NCBI RefSeq assembly: GCF_009193265.1
Contig: NZ_VZZZ01000006.1
Coordinates: 392,547 to 456,546, forward strand
Reading direction: 5' to 3'
Length of the DNA: 64,000 nt
DNA from: Marinobacter changyiensis
Lineage (GTDB): Bacteria; Pseudomonadota; Gammaproteobacteria; Pseudomonadales; Oleiphilaceae
In this document: positions 1-8,751 of the stretch, in pieces
Numbering within the stretch: position 1 is the first letter of the stretch
Layout of the letters: every line of letters begins with the position of its first letter
Made by a program: the position numbers and the translations under genes
Notes under the pieces: model-generated
Told to the model about the DNA's origin: nothing
What the model saw: the letters and a program-made list of their open reading frames with translations, nothing else
Database searches by the model: none

Positions 1-68
1 GTGCGTGACAACCATAATAGAGCAAATTTTCAATCAAACCGGTAGCGGGTGCCTAAATATTACCAAAG

Positions 69-82
69 ATGACAATTGTCAT
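69..82. other. 14-bp perfect palindrome upstream of HD-GYP-like gene
   Basis: The sequence ATGACAATTGTCAT is its own reverse complement and lies about 100 bp before the first gene. A symmetric site in a promoter region suggests an operator for a dimeric regulator, but the regulator is unknown. The rest of bases 1-180 shows no convincing gene. Confidence 0.3.
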
Positions 83-180
83 ACCTTCGCTGCCCGCTGT
101 TTAAGCACCGCATTAAAGACATCAAAACCTTTATGATTTAAACTTTTGCGTATTGACCAGGAAAGTTCCGACCACATTCC

Positions 181-1347
181 GTGCTCCAGGGTATGGTATT
201 AACGAACACAGGTGAATTCATAAGCGTGTCTGATCTTGTCCGAGTTGCTCCCGGAGCGCTGGTTGTTGGCAAGCCTCTGCCATGGACCGTATACGACGTT
301 ACAGGCAATGTGCTGTTGCGCCAGGGCCATGTAATCCATAGCGAATCCCAGCTTGAGCAATTGTTCGAGCGAGCCATGTTTTACCCGCGCAAACCCGTGG
401 TGGCCGAACCGGAACAGGTCGAGGAAACCCGGGTCTACAACCCTTTTGACGAATACCCCGGCCTGTTGCAGGCACTGGAAACCACCCTCACGGCCATTTC
501 TGACCGGGAAAGCGACGCGCCCCAACGGCTGACAGCCCTGGCACGACTGATTGACGAAATGTGTCTCAGCGCCCCGGACCCAAGCCTGGCTCTGGTCCAT
601 CTATACGCTGTCGAACCGACGGCCTATGAACAAACCCTGTTCTACGCCATTATCTGCCATTTCATCGCCCGGGCCATGGGTCTTGAAGAAAAACGGGTGC
701 TGGTGCTGCTGGGTGCTGCCCTGACAGCGAATCTGGCGCTGCTACCGTTTCTCGATAAACTCAACCGCTCCGCCCGACGCCTGACCGACCAGCAGCGCCA
801 AGTGATCCACAAGCATCCGTTACTGAGCGCAAAAGCGCTGCGGGAAGCCGGAATCAGGAACCGACAGCTACTGACCATCATCGAGCAACACCATGAACAT
901 CACGATGGCACCGGCTATCCGGTTGGCTTGACCAGCGAGAACACGTTGCCGGAGGCCCAGATTCTTGCCCTCGCAGAGCGTTATACTGCCATGATCACCC
1001 GGCGCGCCTATCGTGACCGGCTGACGGTCACCGAGGCCATGAAGGCTATTCGTAGCGCAGCTATGGGCAGTCCCCGGCCCCGGATCACTTCAGCCTTGCT
1101 TAACGCCCTCACATCTTATCCCCCGGGCTGCCTGGTACGGCTCGCCAACACGGAGGTGGCCGTCGTCACTCACCGGCCTGCCCGCCACTCCGGGCCCACA
1201 GCTCAAGCCATCATCGGCCCGAAAAGGGGACTCTACGAGGGTGCCTTCAAGCGTGACTGCAGCTTGCTGGAGTTCAGCATCCGTATGGTGGAAGACGTGG
1301 ATGTTTTGCCCTCGATGGATTTCGGTCTGCTCTGGGAGTTCAACTGA
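181..1347 (+). CDS. Degenerate HD-GYP domain protein
   Basis: This 388-residue cytoplasmic protein has the second half of an HD-GYP domain. A QHHEHHDGTGYP motif sits near residue 240, preceded by the typical HPLLSAKAL helix. HD-GYP enzymes hydrolyse cyclic di-GMP. The N-terminal HD metal ligands are not visible: where the family has HDIGK this protein reads TANLALLPFLDKL. It is therefore probably a catalytically inactive, binding-type or regulatory member. The first 100 residues show no known domain and the last 80 contain a beta-rich tail. The start is GTG at 181, with an AGGAAAG about 15 bases upstream; ATG at 193 is an alternative. It stands alone before a DCC-family gene. Confidence 0.8.
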   Translation: MLQGMVLTNTGEFISVSDLVRVAPGALVVGKPLPWTVYDVTGNVLLRQGHVIHSESQLEQLFERAMFYPRKPVVAEPEQVEETRVYNPFDEYPGLLQALETTLTAISDRESDAPQRLTALARLIDEMCLSAPDPSLALVHLYAVEPTAYEQTLFYAIICHFIARAMGLEEKRVLVLLGAALTANLALLPFLDKLNRSARRLTDQQRQVIHKHPLLSAKALREAGIRNRQLLTIIEQHHEHHDGTGYPVGLTSENTLPEAQILALAERYTAMITRRAYRDRLTVTEAMKAIRSAAMGSPRPRITSALLNALTSYPPGCLVRLANTEVAVVTHRPARHSGPTAQAIIGPKRGLYEGAFKRDCSLLEFSIRMVEDVDVLPSMDFGLLWEFN

Positions 1348-1463
1348 GGGCAACTTCCTTTCGTTTTCTGAGATTGCCGCTACCAGCACTTGAGCGCCCC
1401 ACCCACTGAGCCGGAAGCGATTGCGCTACGTAATTACCGTACCCTGGTTCCTGGAGCGGTATT

Positions 1464-1820
1464 GTGGATACTCTGTTTTACGATGGTCGGTGCCCCCTTT
1501 GCAGTCGTGAGATTACTACCCTCAGACGACTGCAGGATGGCGGTCTGGGCTTTGCTGATATCCATGAACACGTGGAACTTGCAGCCGCCTTGCCGAGCCG
1601 TGAACTGTTATTGCGCCGTCTGCATCTGCGAGGCAAGGACGGCACCTGGATCGTCGGGCTTCGGGCGACTGTTCGCGCCTGGTCTCACACCCGTTACGGC
1701 TTCCTGTTTCGGCCGTTGTTGTGGCCAGGCCTGTTCTCCATTGCGACCACGGTTTACGAGCGTTGGGCGGACCACCGCTATGATAAGCGCTACGCCTGTG
1801 ACGTTTGCAAGCCGGAATAA
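1464..1820 (+). CDS. DCC-family thiol-disulfide oxidoreductase-like protein (DUF393)
   Basis: This 118-residue protein begins with FYDGRCPLCSREI, the DxxCxxC signature that names the DCC (DUF393) family. The two cysteines form a CPLC thioredoxin-like redox pair, and a second CDVC pair closes the C-terminus. Biological partners of the family are poorly known; a small cytoplasmic thiol-disulfide role is inferred. The start is GTG at 1464 with GGAGCGG just upstream. A longer overlapping frame (1390-1890) has no family resemblance. The next gene follows after 39 bp, so both may be cotranscribed. Confidence 0.85.
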   Translation: MDTLFYDGRCPLCSREITTLRRLQDGGLGFADIHEHVELAAALPSRELLLRRLHLRGKDGTWIVGLRATVRAWSHTRYGFLFRPLLWPGLFSIATTVYERWADHRYDKRYACDVCKPE

Positions 1821-1859
1821 CAGCACCCGTAATCCTGCCAGTCTCGAAGGAGAGTCTCA

Positions 1860-2714
1860 GTGCGCCGCAGTCATGTCACCATTATCCTGATAACTGTCTT
1901 GGCTTTGCTGACGTCGGCCTGCAGCTCGACCCGCATGGCGTATCGCTATGCGGACTGGGGCATCGTCTGGTGGGTGGAAGACTTTATAACCCTGACCGAC
2001 AGCCAGAAGGCCGAGCTCAGCCAGTCGATTGATACCTATCGGCAGTGGCATTGCAGCGCCGAGTTACCCCGTTACGCCGACTGGCTGGGTAGCCTGGAAG
2101 CGGATATCAGCAACCCGCCCCTTGAGGCTCAGGATGTAGCCCGCAGACAATCCGAACTGTTGCTGGCGCTGGACCGCATGCTGGTCGAGGCCGTCCCCAT
2201 CGCCACGGCACTGCTCGCGACGCTGTCCGACGAGCAGATTGATGAATTATCCCGCAACATGGCCGCCAATCAGGCTGAAAAGGAAGCAGAGTTTCTTGAT
2301 CCTGACCCGGCTGTCGCGCTGCAGCAGCGGGAACAGCGAATTCTCGAGCGCGCAGAGCGTTGGCTGGGCTCCCTGAACGAAGAGCAGAAGGCCACCATTG
2401 CAGCCTGGAACCGGGCCCGGGGTGACCAGACCGACATCTGGCTTGAAGGCCGGGCACGATGGCAGCAGGCACTGCTAGCCGTATTACAGGAGCGTCAAAG
2501 CGAAACATTCGGTTCTGCCATGGAACGGCTGATCCGTGACAGTGCCGAAGTTCGCGGCGAGCGCTATGAGGCCATGATTACCCAGAGCCGTCCCGCTCTC
2601 GCCAGCCTGATGAGTAATCTGGTCACTCAGTCAAAGCCCCAACAGCGCAGCCACCTGACCACCGAACTGGCAGAGCTGCGGCGGGACTTCGAGGCGCTGA
2701 CCTGTGAAGGTTGA
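1860..2714 (+). CDS. DUF6279-like outer-membrane lipoprotein
   Basis: This 284-residue protein starts with a lipoprotein signal peptide: a hydrophobic core followed by the lipobox LTSAC, with the lipidated Cys at about residue 21. The mature part is highly helical and charged. It opens with a YADWGIVWWVEDF segment followed by LTDSQK, the pattern I associate with DUF6279 proteins of Pseudomonas and Marinobacter, whose function is unknown. The start is GTG with AAGGAGA seven bases upstream. The gene converges on fghA with a 3-bp gap. Confidence 0.8.
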   Translation: MRRSHVTIILITVLALLTSACSSTRMAYRYADWGIVWWVEDFITLTDSQKAELSQSIDTYRQWHCSAELPRYADWLGSLEADISNPPLEAQDVARRQSELLLALDRMLVEAVPIATALLATLSDEQIDELSRNMAANQAEKEAEFLDPDPAVALQQREQRILERAERWLGSLNEEQKATIAAWNRARGDQTDIWLEGRARWQQALLAVLQERQSETFGSAMERLIRDSAEVRGERYEAMITQSRPALASLMSNLVTQSKPQQRSHLTTELAELRRDFEALTCEG

Positions 2715-2717
2715 GCG

Positions 2718-3575
2718 CTAAAGCAAACCCAACGCTTCTGCGTGATGATCCAGATGATCATCAATAAACGAGGCAATAAAAAAGTAGCTGTGATCATAAC
2801 CCCGGTGCATCCGCAACCGGATCGGGTGGTGGACCCGCTCACAGGCATCAGCCAACGCTTCCGGATTGAGCTGCTCCGGCAAGAATTCATCCGCCGTGCC
2901 TTGATCAATCAACAGCTTCAGTCGCTCCGGAGCATCCGGGATCAGCAACGTCGCATCCCATTCCGCCCACTCCTCCCGGTTAGCCCCGAGATAACCCGAG
3001 AATGCCTTTTCACCCCAGGGACATGCCGTCGGATTACATATCGGAGCAAACGCCGACACCGAGCGATAACGGCCCGGATTTTTCAGTGCACACACCAGCG
3101 CACCATGACCACCCATGGAGTGACCGCTGATCACCCGCTGGTCCGATACCGGTAATGCCTGTTCCACCAACGCTGGCAACTCGCTGACGACATAATCGTA
3201 CATGCGGTAATGCTTTGCCCAGGGCTCCTGGGTGGCGTTGATATAAAACCCGGCGCCGCTGCCGAAGTCGTAGCTATCGTGCTCTCCGGGCAGGTCGGTA
3301 CCCCTCGGGCTGGTATCCGGGCACACAATTGCCATCCCGAGCTCGGCTGCGCGGCGATGAGCCCCGGCCTTCTGCATGAAATTCTGGTCATTGCAGGTCA
3401 ACCCGGACAACCAGTACAACACCGGTACTTTCCCCGGCATTTTACCCGAGTCAGCAGCAACCGCTTGCGGTGGCAGATAGACCGCAAATTCCATATCACA
3501 ACCCAGCACAGACGAGGAGTGACGGTAACGGCGGTGCTCGCCGTTAAAGCTTATGTTGGTGGATAGTAATTCCAT
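2718..3575 (-). CDS. fghA: S-formylglutathione hydrolase
   Basis: This 285-residue alpha/beta hydrolase of the esterase-D family hydrolyses S-formylglutathione to formate and glutathione, the second step of glutathione-dependent formaldehyde detoxification. Visible features are LYWLSGLTCNDQNF near the N-terminus, the nucleophile elbow GHSMGGHGAL, the acid region DQGTADEFL, and the catalytic His in RGYDHSYFFI at the C-terminus. The ATG at 3575 (MELLSTN) fits the family; the frame stays open upstream but without similarity. It lies 35 bp after a CBS-domain gene in the same direction. No formaldehyde dehydrogenase (adhC) gene is in the window. Confidence 0.95.
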   Translation of the reverse strand: MELLSTNISFNGEHRRYRHSSSVLGCDMEFAVYLPPQAVAADSGKMPGKVPVLYWLSGLTCNDQNFMQKAGAHRRAAELGMAIVCPDTSPRGTDLPGEHDSYDFGSGAGFYINATQEPWAKHYRMYDYVVSELPALVEQALPVSDQRVISGHSMGGHGALVCALKNPGRYRSVSAFAPICNPTACPWGEKAFSGYLGANREEWAEWDATLLIPDAPERLKLLIDQGTADEFLPEQLNPEALADACERVHHPIRLRMHRGYDHSYFFIASFIDDHLDHHAEALGLL

Positions 3576-3610
3576 AAAAACCCCAAAAGTTGTGGTTCGG
3601 TCGCGGGTTG

Positions 3611-4039
3611 CTATTCGGCTCTGGCAAACTTCGGCAGGGTAATACCACAACCGACGCGGGCCAATTCCGCAAGAATAGCGCTACGGGTCACAATGCCAAT
3701 CAGACGACCATGGTCAGTCACCGGGTAAACCTTTGGTTTGCCATGGCCCAGATTCTGTGCCACATCCACCAGCGCCATGTCCGCGCTGATCGTTATCGGC
3801 TCGTTGAACATCACATCGTCAACAACCGGTTCGCCCTCACAATGGTAATTACTCACCAGCAAGGCATGGATACAATCCTGCTCCGACACAAACCCCAGAA
3901 CCTGCCGCTGGGCGTCAACCACCGGCAAACCCGTTACATGATTTTCCAGAAGAGCCTTCACCACCCTGGTCAAGGGTGTGCCACAGCGAATCGGCTCTAT
4001 ATGGTTCCACATCACATCACCGACCTTGATCGAGCGCAT
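3611..4039 (-). CDS. Two-CBS-domain protein
   Basis: This 142-residue protein is a tandem pair of CBS motifs, with a VTGLPVVD segment in the first and VYPVTDHGRLIGIVT in the second. CBS pairs bind adenosine nucleotides and usually act as energy sensors. No catalytic domain is attached, so the partner is unknown. The start at 4039 (MRSIKVGDVM) is set by a strong AGGAGGAGG Shine-Dalgarno seven bases upstream. It is followed by fghA in a likely two-gene operon. Confidence 0.85.
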   Translation of the reverse strand: MRSIKVGDVMWNHIEPIRCGTPLTRVVKALLENHVTGLPVVDAQRQVLGFVSEQDCIHALLVSNYHCEGEPVVDDVMFNEPITISADMALVDVAQNLGHGKPKVYPVTDHGRLIGIVTRSAILAELARVGCGITLPKFARAE

Positions 4040-4136
4040 GGTTAACCTCCTCCTGTCAGACAACACTCTCTATAACAATAGGCAATGGGGACGGAAACTG
4101 GAAATACAAAACCCGCAATGCTGATTTGAGCCTGAC

Positions 4137-5051
4137 TTAACCGTTACTGATAACCTCCAGACTCATGCCCGCAAAATCCTGCAGCAGGGGTTCCGGCAAA
4201 TCGTGCCCCATACCCTCAACCATTTCCAGGCGGGCATGAGGTAAGAGATATTTCAGCTGCTCTGCCGCCACCGGCCGCACCAGAGGGTCGGCTTTGCCAT
4301 GGATAATCAGCGTCGGCACGCGAATGCGGCGGGTCATGGAAGACAGGCTACCAGCTGCCATTATGGCGCGGGTCTGCCGGAGAATGCCGGCCGGGTGATA
4401 GCTGCGACGAAAATCCCGTGTAATCCGCGCTCTTACATCGTCTTCACGGGGCGGAAAACCGGGGCTTTGAATAGCTCTCCAGAATTCCAGCGAGCGGGCC
4501 ACTACAGCGGTTTCGTCATGGCCTTTGACACCAACCCCAGCCAGTTTCCAGATCAGCTTCGGTTGCGGTAACGGTAACCGGGGGCTGTTGGTGGACGTCA
4601 TTATCAGGGTCAGACTGCGCACCCGCTCTGGCCATTGAGCCGCCACGATCTGGCTGATCATGCCCCCCATAGACACCCCCACAAGATGTGCCCTGGCAAG
4701 TCCCATGGCGTCCATCAGGCCAACCACATCAGCCGCCATATCCCGTAGCGAGTAAGGTGCGGCTACCTCAAGCCCGAACCGATGGCGCGCCATCACCGAC
4801 ACAGGATGCCCGGTAAGGCGGTCCTTCAAATGGGTCGACAAACCTATGTCCCGGTTATCAAACCGGATTACCTGGTAACCGGCGGCCACATAGGCCTCCA
4901 GCAGCGCCTCCGGCCACAGGGTCAGCTGAGCAGCGAGCCCCATCACAAAGATCACCGGCTCGCCTTCCGGATTGCCCCGGCTCTCGACACATAAGGAAAG
5001 ACCGTTAGCCTCTATACACTGCTCCAGCGGTACGCTCGATATCTTGCTCAT
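4137..5051 (-). CDS. Alpha/beta-fold hydrolase
   Basis: This protein of about 304 residues has the alpha/beta hydrolase fold. It shows an oxyanion-hole region near VIFVMGLAAQ, RFDNRDIGLS after strand 4, the nucleophile elbow GVSMGG, the acid in IIHGKADPLV, and a C-terminal GMGHDLP carrying the catalytic His. This layout resembles the aclacinomycin methylesterase (RdmC)/haloperoxidase-like group, but the substrate cannot be told. ATG at 5051 (MSKISS) is chosen; a TTG at 5108 would add 19 residues. It is a monocistronic unit. Confidence 0.85.
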   Translation of the reverse strand: MSKISSVPLEQCIEANGLSLCVESRGNPEGEPVIFVMGLAAQLTLWPEALLEAYVAAGYQVIRFDNRDIGLSTHLKDRLTGHPVSVMARHRFGLEVAAPYSLRDMAADVVGLMDAMGLARAHLVGVSMGGMISQIVAAQWPERVRSLTLIMTSTNSPRLPLPQPKLIWKLAGVGVKGHDETAVVARSLEFWRAIQSPGFPPREDDVRARITRDFRRSYHPAGILRQTRAIMAAGSLSSMTRRIRVPTLIIHGKADPLVRPVAAEQLKYLLPHARLEMVEGMGHDLPEPLLQDFAGMSLEVISNG

Positions 5052-5304
5052 TATCTGCCATAACTGTTGACTGTTTTTCCAGCTTAACGGATTTAACCGG
5101 GTTTCCAATCACTCTTAAGGGGTCATTTTTCCAGCGGCCGGGCCACAGAGCGACATAAACTTAGCGCAAAATGTTGTATTAAAAGCCGGTAAAGCCCTTG
5201 GTTTTTGGCCCACCGGGCACTATTTAATTCTTTAGTCAGATTGAATTGCTGAAAACAATGCTGGCTAATCAATGGTTAGCCTTTCCCGAAGAGGAGGATC
5301 GAAT

Positions 5305-5958
5305 ATGAGTCTACGTCTAGGCGATACCGCACCGGATTTCGAACAGGATTCCAGTGAAGGCAAAATCAGGTTCCATGAATGGCTGGGCGATAGCTGGGGG
5401 GTTCTGTTCTCTCATCCGGCCGACTTCACCCCGGTTTGCACCACGGAGCTGGGTCTGACCGCAAAACTGAAAGACGAATTTGCCAAGCGCGATGTCAAAG
5501 CCATTGCCCTGAGTGTGGATCCCGTGGATTCCCACCACGAGTGGATCAAGGACATCAACGAGACACAGGACTGCGTCGTCAACTTCCCGATTATTGCAGA
5601 CCAGGACCGCTCGGTGTCCGAACTCTACGACATGATCCACCCGAATGCCGACGACAGTCTGACCGTGCGCTCACTGTTTGTGATTGATCCGAACAAAAAG
5701 GTTCGGCTGATGATCACCTATCCGGCCAGTACCGGGCGTAACTTCAACGAGATCCTGCGGGTTATCGACTCCCTGCAACTGACCGAGCACCACAAAGTGG
5801 CCACACCGGGCAACTGGGAACGGGGTGATGATGTCGTGATTGTGCCATCCCTGCAGGACGAGGATGAAATCAAACAACGGTTCCCGAAAGGCTACAAGGC
5901 AGTGAAACCGTACCTTCGCATGACCCCCGATCCGAAAGTGAACTGGGGTGGCGAATAA
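5305..5958 (+). CDS. 1-Cys peroxiredoxin (Prx6/AhpC-TSA family)
   Basis: This 217-residue peroxiredoxin reduces H2O2 and organic peroxides. The peroxidatic Cys45 lies in HPADFTPVCTTELG. The long C-terminal extension and overall length fit the Prx6 (1-Cys) class rather than typical 2-Cys AhpC. The start at 5305 (MSLRLGD) follows GAGGAGG by eight bases. It is cytoplasmic, with no signal peptide. The 195-bp upstream region is free for a promoter, but no clear OxyR box was found. A strong terminator separates it from the convergent metQ. Confidence 0.95.
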   Translation: MSLRLGDTAPDFEQDSSEGKIRFHEWLGDSWGVLFSHPADFTPVCTTELGLTAKLKDEFAKRDVKAIALSVDPVDSHHEWIKDINETQDCVVNFPIIADQDRSVSELYDMIHPNADDSLTVRSLFVIDPNKKVRLMITYPASTGRNFNEILRVIDSLQLTEHHKVATPGNWERGDDVVIVPSLQDEDEIKQRFPKGYKAVKPYLRMTPDPKVNWGGE

Positions 5959-5980
5959 GCCTTAGCTTTCCCGCCTGATA

Positions 5981-6015
5981 AAAAAACCGGCCAATGAAAA
6001 TTGACCGGTTTTTTA
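5981..6015. terminator. Bidirectional intrinsic terminator between peroxiredoxin and metQ
   Basis: An AAAAAACCGG(C)CAAT arm pairs across a GAAA loop with ATTGACCGGTTTTTT. U-tracts occur on both strands, so it can end both convergent genes. Confidence 0.85.
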
Positions 6016-6048
6016 TTGCCTGCTTGTTCAGAACGCAGACCTGCCTAT

Positions 6049-6828
6049 TCAGAACGCCGGTACAACGGCGCCTTTGTAGTTTTCCTCGATATAGCCCCTG
6101 ACCGCGTCAGACGTTAACGCAGCTGCCAGCTTTTGCATCGCCTCAGAATCCTTGTTGTCTTCACGGGAAACCAGAATGTTCACGTACGGTGAATCGGATC
6201 CTTCGATGATCAGGGCATCTTCGTTCGGGTTCAGGCCTGCTTCCAACGCGTAGTTGGTATTGATCATGGCCAGCTCGACCTGGTCGAGAATGCGCGGCAG
6301 GGTAGCGGCTTCAAGTTCGTAAAATTCCAGGTTTTTCGGATTCTCGGCGATATCCCGCGGTGTCGCCGTGATCTTGCTGCTGTCTTTCAGTTTGATCAAC
6401 CCGGCTTTTTGCAGCAGCAATAACGCACGGCCGCCATTGGTCGGATCGTTAGGGATTGCAACAGTGTCACCATCCTTCAGGTCATCCAGCGATTCGATCT
6501 TGCTGGAGTAGGCCCCGAATGGCTCAACGTGCACACCCACCACGCTCACCAGGCTGGTACCGCGGCCGTCATTGAACTCGGTCAGGTACGGCTGATGCTG
6601 AAAGAAGTTGGCGTCCATTCCGAACTGGCTCACCTGCACATTTGGCTGCACGTAATCGGTGAACACCTTGATCTCCAGGTCCACACCCTGCTCTTTGAGG
6701 TCAGGCTTGATGAATTCCAGAATCTCGGCGTGGGGAACCGCTGTCGCGGCAATACTGAGCTTGTCAGCGGCCTGAACAGAAAACGCGGCAAACAATGCCA
6801 GCGCGGCCAGAAGTCTTGTCGATTTCAT
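6049..6828 (-). CDS. metQ: Methionine ABC transporter substrate-binding protein
   Basis: This 259-residue NlpA/MetQ-family periplasmic binding protein captures methionine for MetNI. A Sec signal peptide (to about residue 20, SVQA/ADK) is visible. There is no lipobox Cys, unlike E. coli MetQ, so the mature protein would be soluble in the periplasm. Family landmarks are ATAVPHAEILEF, NPNEDALI and the C-terminal GAVVPAF. It is the last gene of metN-metI-metQ, 62 bp after metI. No recognisable MetJ box or SAM riboswitch was found upstream of the operon. Confidence 0.93.
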   Translation of the reverse strand: MKSTRLLAALALFAAFSVQAADKLSIAATAVPHAEILEFIKPDLKEQGVDLEIKVFTDYVQPNVQVSQFGMDANFFQHQPYLTEFNDGRGTSLVSVVGVHVEPFGAYSSKIESLDDLKDGDTVAIPNDPTNGGRALLLLQKAGLIKLKDSSKITATPRDIAENPKNLEFYELEAATLPRILDQVELAMINTNYALEAGLNPNEDALIIEGSDSPYVNILVSREDNKDSEAMQKLAAALTSDAVRGYIEENYKGAVVPAF

Positions 6829-6890
6829 AGCAAACCTCGTCGTTGTGTTTAAAAAAGTTATGTTGGAGCGTGGTAGTCAGATTGTGCCGG

Positions 6891-7556
6891 TCAGCGCCGG
6901 CTGAAATAAAGCACCAGGCGGTCACCTGCCATCTGCAGCAGCTGAACAAAAATTACCAGAAGCGCTACTGTAATCACCATCACGTCGGTCTGGAATCGTT
7001 GATAACCGAAGCGAATGGCCAAGTCGCCGAGACCGCCCCCGCCGACAACCCCGGACATGGCCGCGTAAGAAACCAGCGTGATGGCCGTTACGGTTATGCC
7101 CGCAATGATGCCGGGCAGCGCCTCCGGCAGCAGGGCACCGGTGATGACCTGGCGCACCGAAGCGCCCATGGCCTGGGTTGCCTCGATAATCCCCCGGTCC
7201 ACCTCACGCAATGAGGTCTCCACGAGTCGGGCAAAAAATGGTGCGCCACCGGCCACCAGAGGCGGTATCGCACCGGCGACGCCCAACGAGGTACCGATAA
7301 TCATCACCGTCACCGGAATCATCACGATCAGCAGAATGATAAACGGGACCGACCGCAGGATATTCACCACAAACGACAGCACCGCGTAAGCCACCGGCTG
7401 CTCCAGCAACTGGCGTTTGCCGGTCAGGAACAGCAACACCCCGACCGGCAACCCGATCAACACGCTGAATAACAAGGACACGCCCACCATAATCAGGGTG
7501 TCCCAGCTTGCCCAGCCGATTTCAGTCCAGTCTACGTTGGTCAGCATTTGTTCCAT
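6891..7556 (-). CDS. metI: Methionine ABC transporter permease
   Basis: This 221-residue inner-membrane permease has five or so hydrophobic segments and the EAA-type loop around EATQAMGASVRQVITGALLPEALPG, which docks on the ATPase. It forms the MetI dimer of the MetNIQ methionine importer. Its start overlaps the metN stop (TGATG), indicating translational coupling. Confidence 0.95.
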   Translation of the reverse strand: MEQMLTNVDWTEIGWASWDTLIMVGVSLLFSVLIGLPVGVLLFLTGKRQLLEQPVAYAVLSFVVNILRSVPFIILLIVMIPVTVMIIGTSLGVAGAIPPLVAGGAPFFARLVETSLREVDRGIIEATQAMGASVRQVITGALLPEALPGIIAGITVTAITLVSYAAMSGVVGGGGLGDLAIRFGYQRFQTDVMVITVALLVIFVQLLQMAGDRLVLYFSRR

Positions 7557-8563
7557 CAGCGCACCACCTCCACGTGAACATCCGCCGCTTCCAGGGTTTG
7601 CATGGCGAGATCCAGGTCTCCCCCGACCAATGACAGGGTGAGCTGGCCATAGGGCGTCTCTTTGATGTGGTCAATTCGCCCGGACAGGATGCTGAAATCG
7701 ACACCCGACTCACGGGCAACCTGGCCCAGCAAAGGTTTATAGGTCGCTTCACCGCGAAAGGTCAACCGCAAGATCCGGCCCTGGGCGCGGCCGAGATCCT
7801 GCTGCAGCTCTTTCTGGTCGATGTGCTCACTCTCCAGCACGAACTCCCGCGTGGTGGGGTGTTGCGGATGCAGGAACACATCGGTTACCGGGCCGATTTC
7901 CACCACCTTGCCGGCATCCATCACCGCGACCCGGTCGCAGACCCGACGGACCACATCCATCTCGTGGGTAATCAATACAATGGTCAGACCCAGCTCGCGG
8001 TTAATATCCCCCAGAAGACGCAACACCGATTGGGTGGTCTGGGGGTCCAGAGCACTGGTGGCCTCGTCACAGAGCAGAATGGTCGGGCGACAGGCAAGGG
8101 CGCGGGCAATACCGACCCGTTGCTTCTGACCGCCGGATAATTGCGAGGGGTACTTGCGGGCCTGGTCTGCCAGGCCTACCCGCACCAGCAGCTCTTCCAC
8201 CCGCGTGCTGATCTCACTGCGAGAGTAAATTCCGGCCAGCCGCATGGGGAATGCGATGTTGTCCGACACGGTCTTGGAAGACAGCAGGTTAAAGTGCTGG
8301 AAGATCATACCGACCTTGCGACGGAATGCCCGAAGTTCGTTGGCATCGTAGCCGGTCACATCCTCGCCATCAATCAGCACCCGCCCCCCGGTGGGGCGTT
8401 CCAACAGATTGATCAAACGGACCAGCGTCGATTTGCCCGCCCCGGAATGGCCGACAATACCGAAAACTTCACCGGCCTCGATGGCCATACTGGTCGGATG
8501 TAATGCGGGGATCGCCCGGCCTCCGACCTGGAAGGATTTCTGAACCTGATCAAATTCAATCAC
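7556..8563 (-). CDS. metN: Methionine ABC transporter ATP-binding protein
   Basis: This 335-residue ATPase energises methionine import. Walker A is GHSGAGKST, the signature motif is [10 protein letters not shown], and Walker B is [14 protein letters not shown]-terminal NIL (ACT-like) domain, from about residue 255, binds methionine and trans-inhibits transport in known homologues. The start is GTG at 8563 with AAGG upstream. A TATACT element on the minus strand near 8617-8622 could be its -10. Confidence 0.95.
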   Translation of the reverse strand: MIEFDQVQKSFQVGGRAIPALHPTSMAIEAGEVFGIVGHSGAGKSTLVRLINLLERPTGGRVLIDGEDVTGYDANELRAFRRKVGMIFQHFNLLSSKTVSDNIAFPMRLAGIYSRSEISTRVEELLVRVGLADQARKYPSQLSGGQKQRVGIARALACRPTILLCDEATSALDPQTTQSVLRLLGDINRELGLTIVLITHEMDVVRRVCDRVAVMDAGKVVEIGPVTDVFLHPQHPTTREFVLESEHIDQKELQQDLGRAQGRILRLTFRGEATYKPLLGQVARESGVDFSILSGRIDHIKETPYGQLTLSLVGGDLDLAMQTLEAADVHVEVVR

Positions 8564-8751
8564 GAAGCAACCTTGTGAGTGCAGCGTTTATGGGTAGCAA
8601 CCAAGAAGAGCGCGCTAGTATAGCCCATTCAGCGGGTGAACCCGAGTGTGCGGTTTTGTAACCACTCACCGGAACTGCTAACGGTGTCTCAGCGGATACG
8701 CTACGATTATTACAACCTGGTAATTCTAATAATAAGAGGCTTCAGAGTTCA

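Noticed and set aside
1390..1890. 166-residue plus-strand frame overlapping the DCC gene
   Set aside because: The overlapping frame at 1464-1820 carries the DCC signature; this one does not.
8564..8751. SAM riboswitch or MetJ box upstream of metN
   Set aside because: No recognisable SAM aptamer core or tandem AGACGTCT-like boxes were found.
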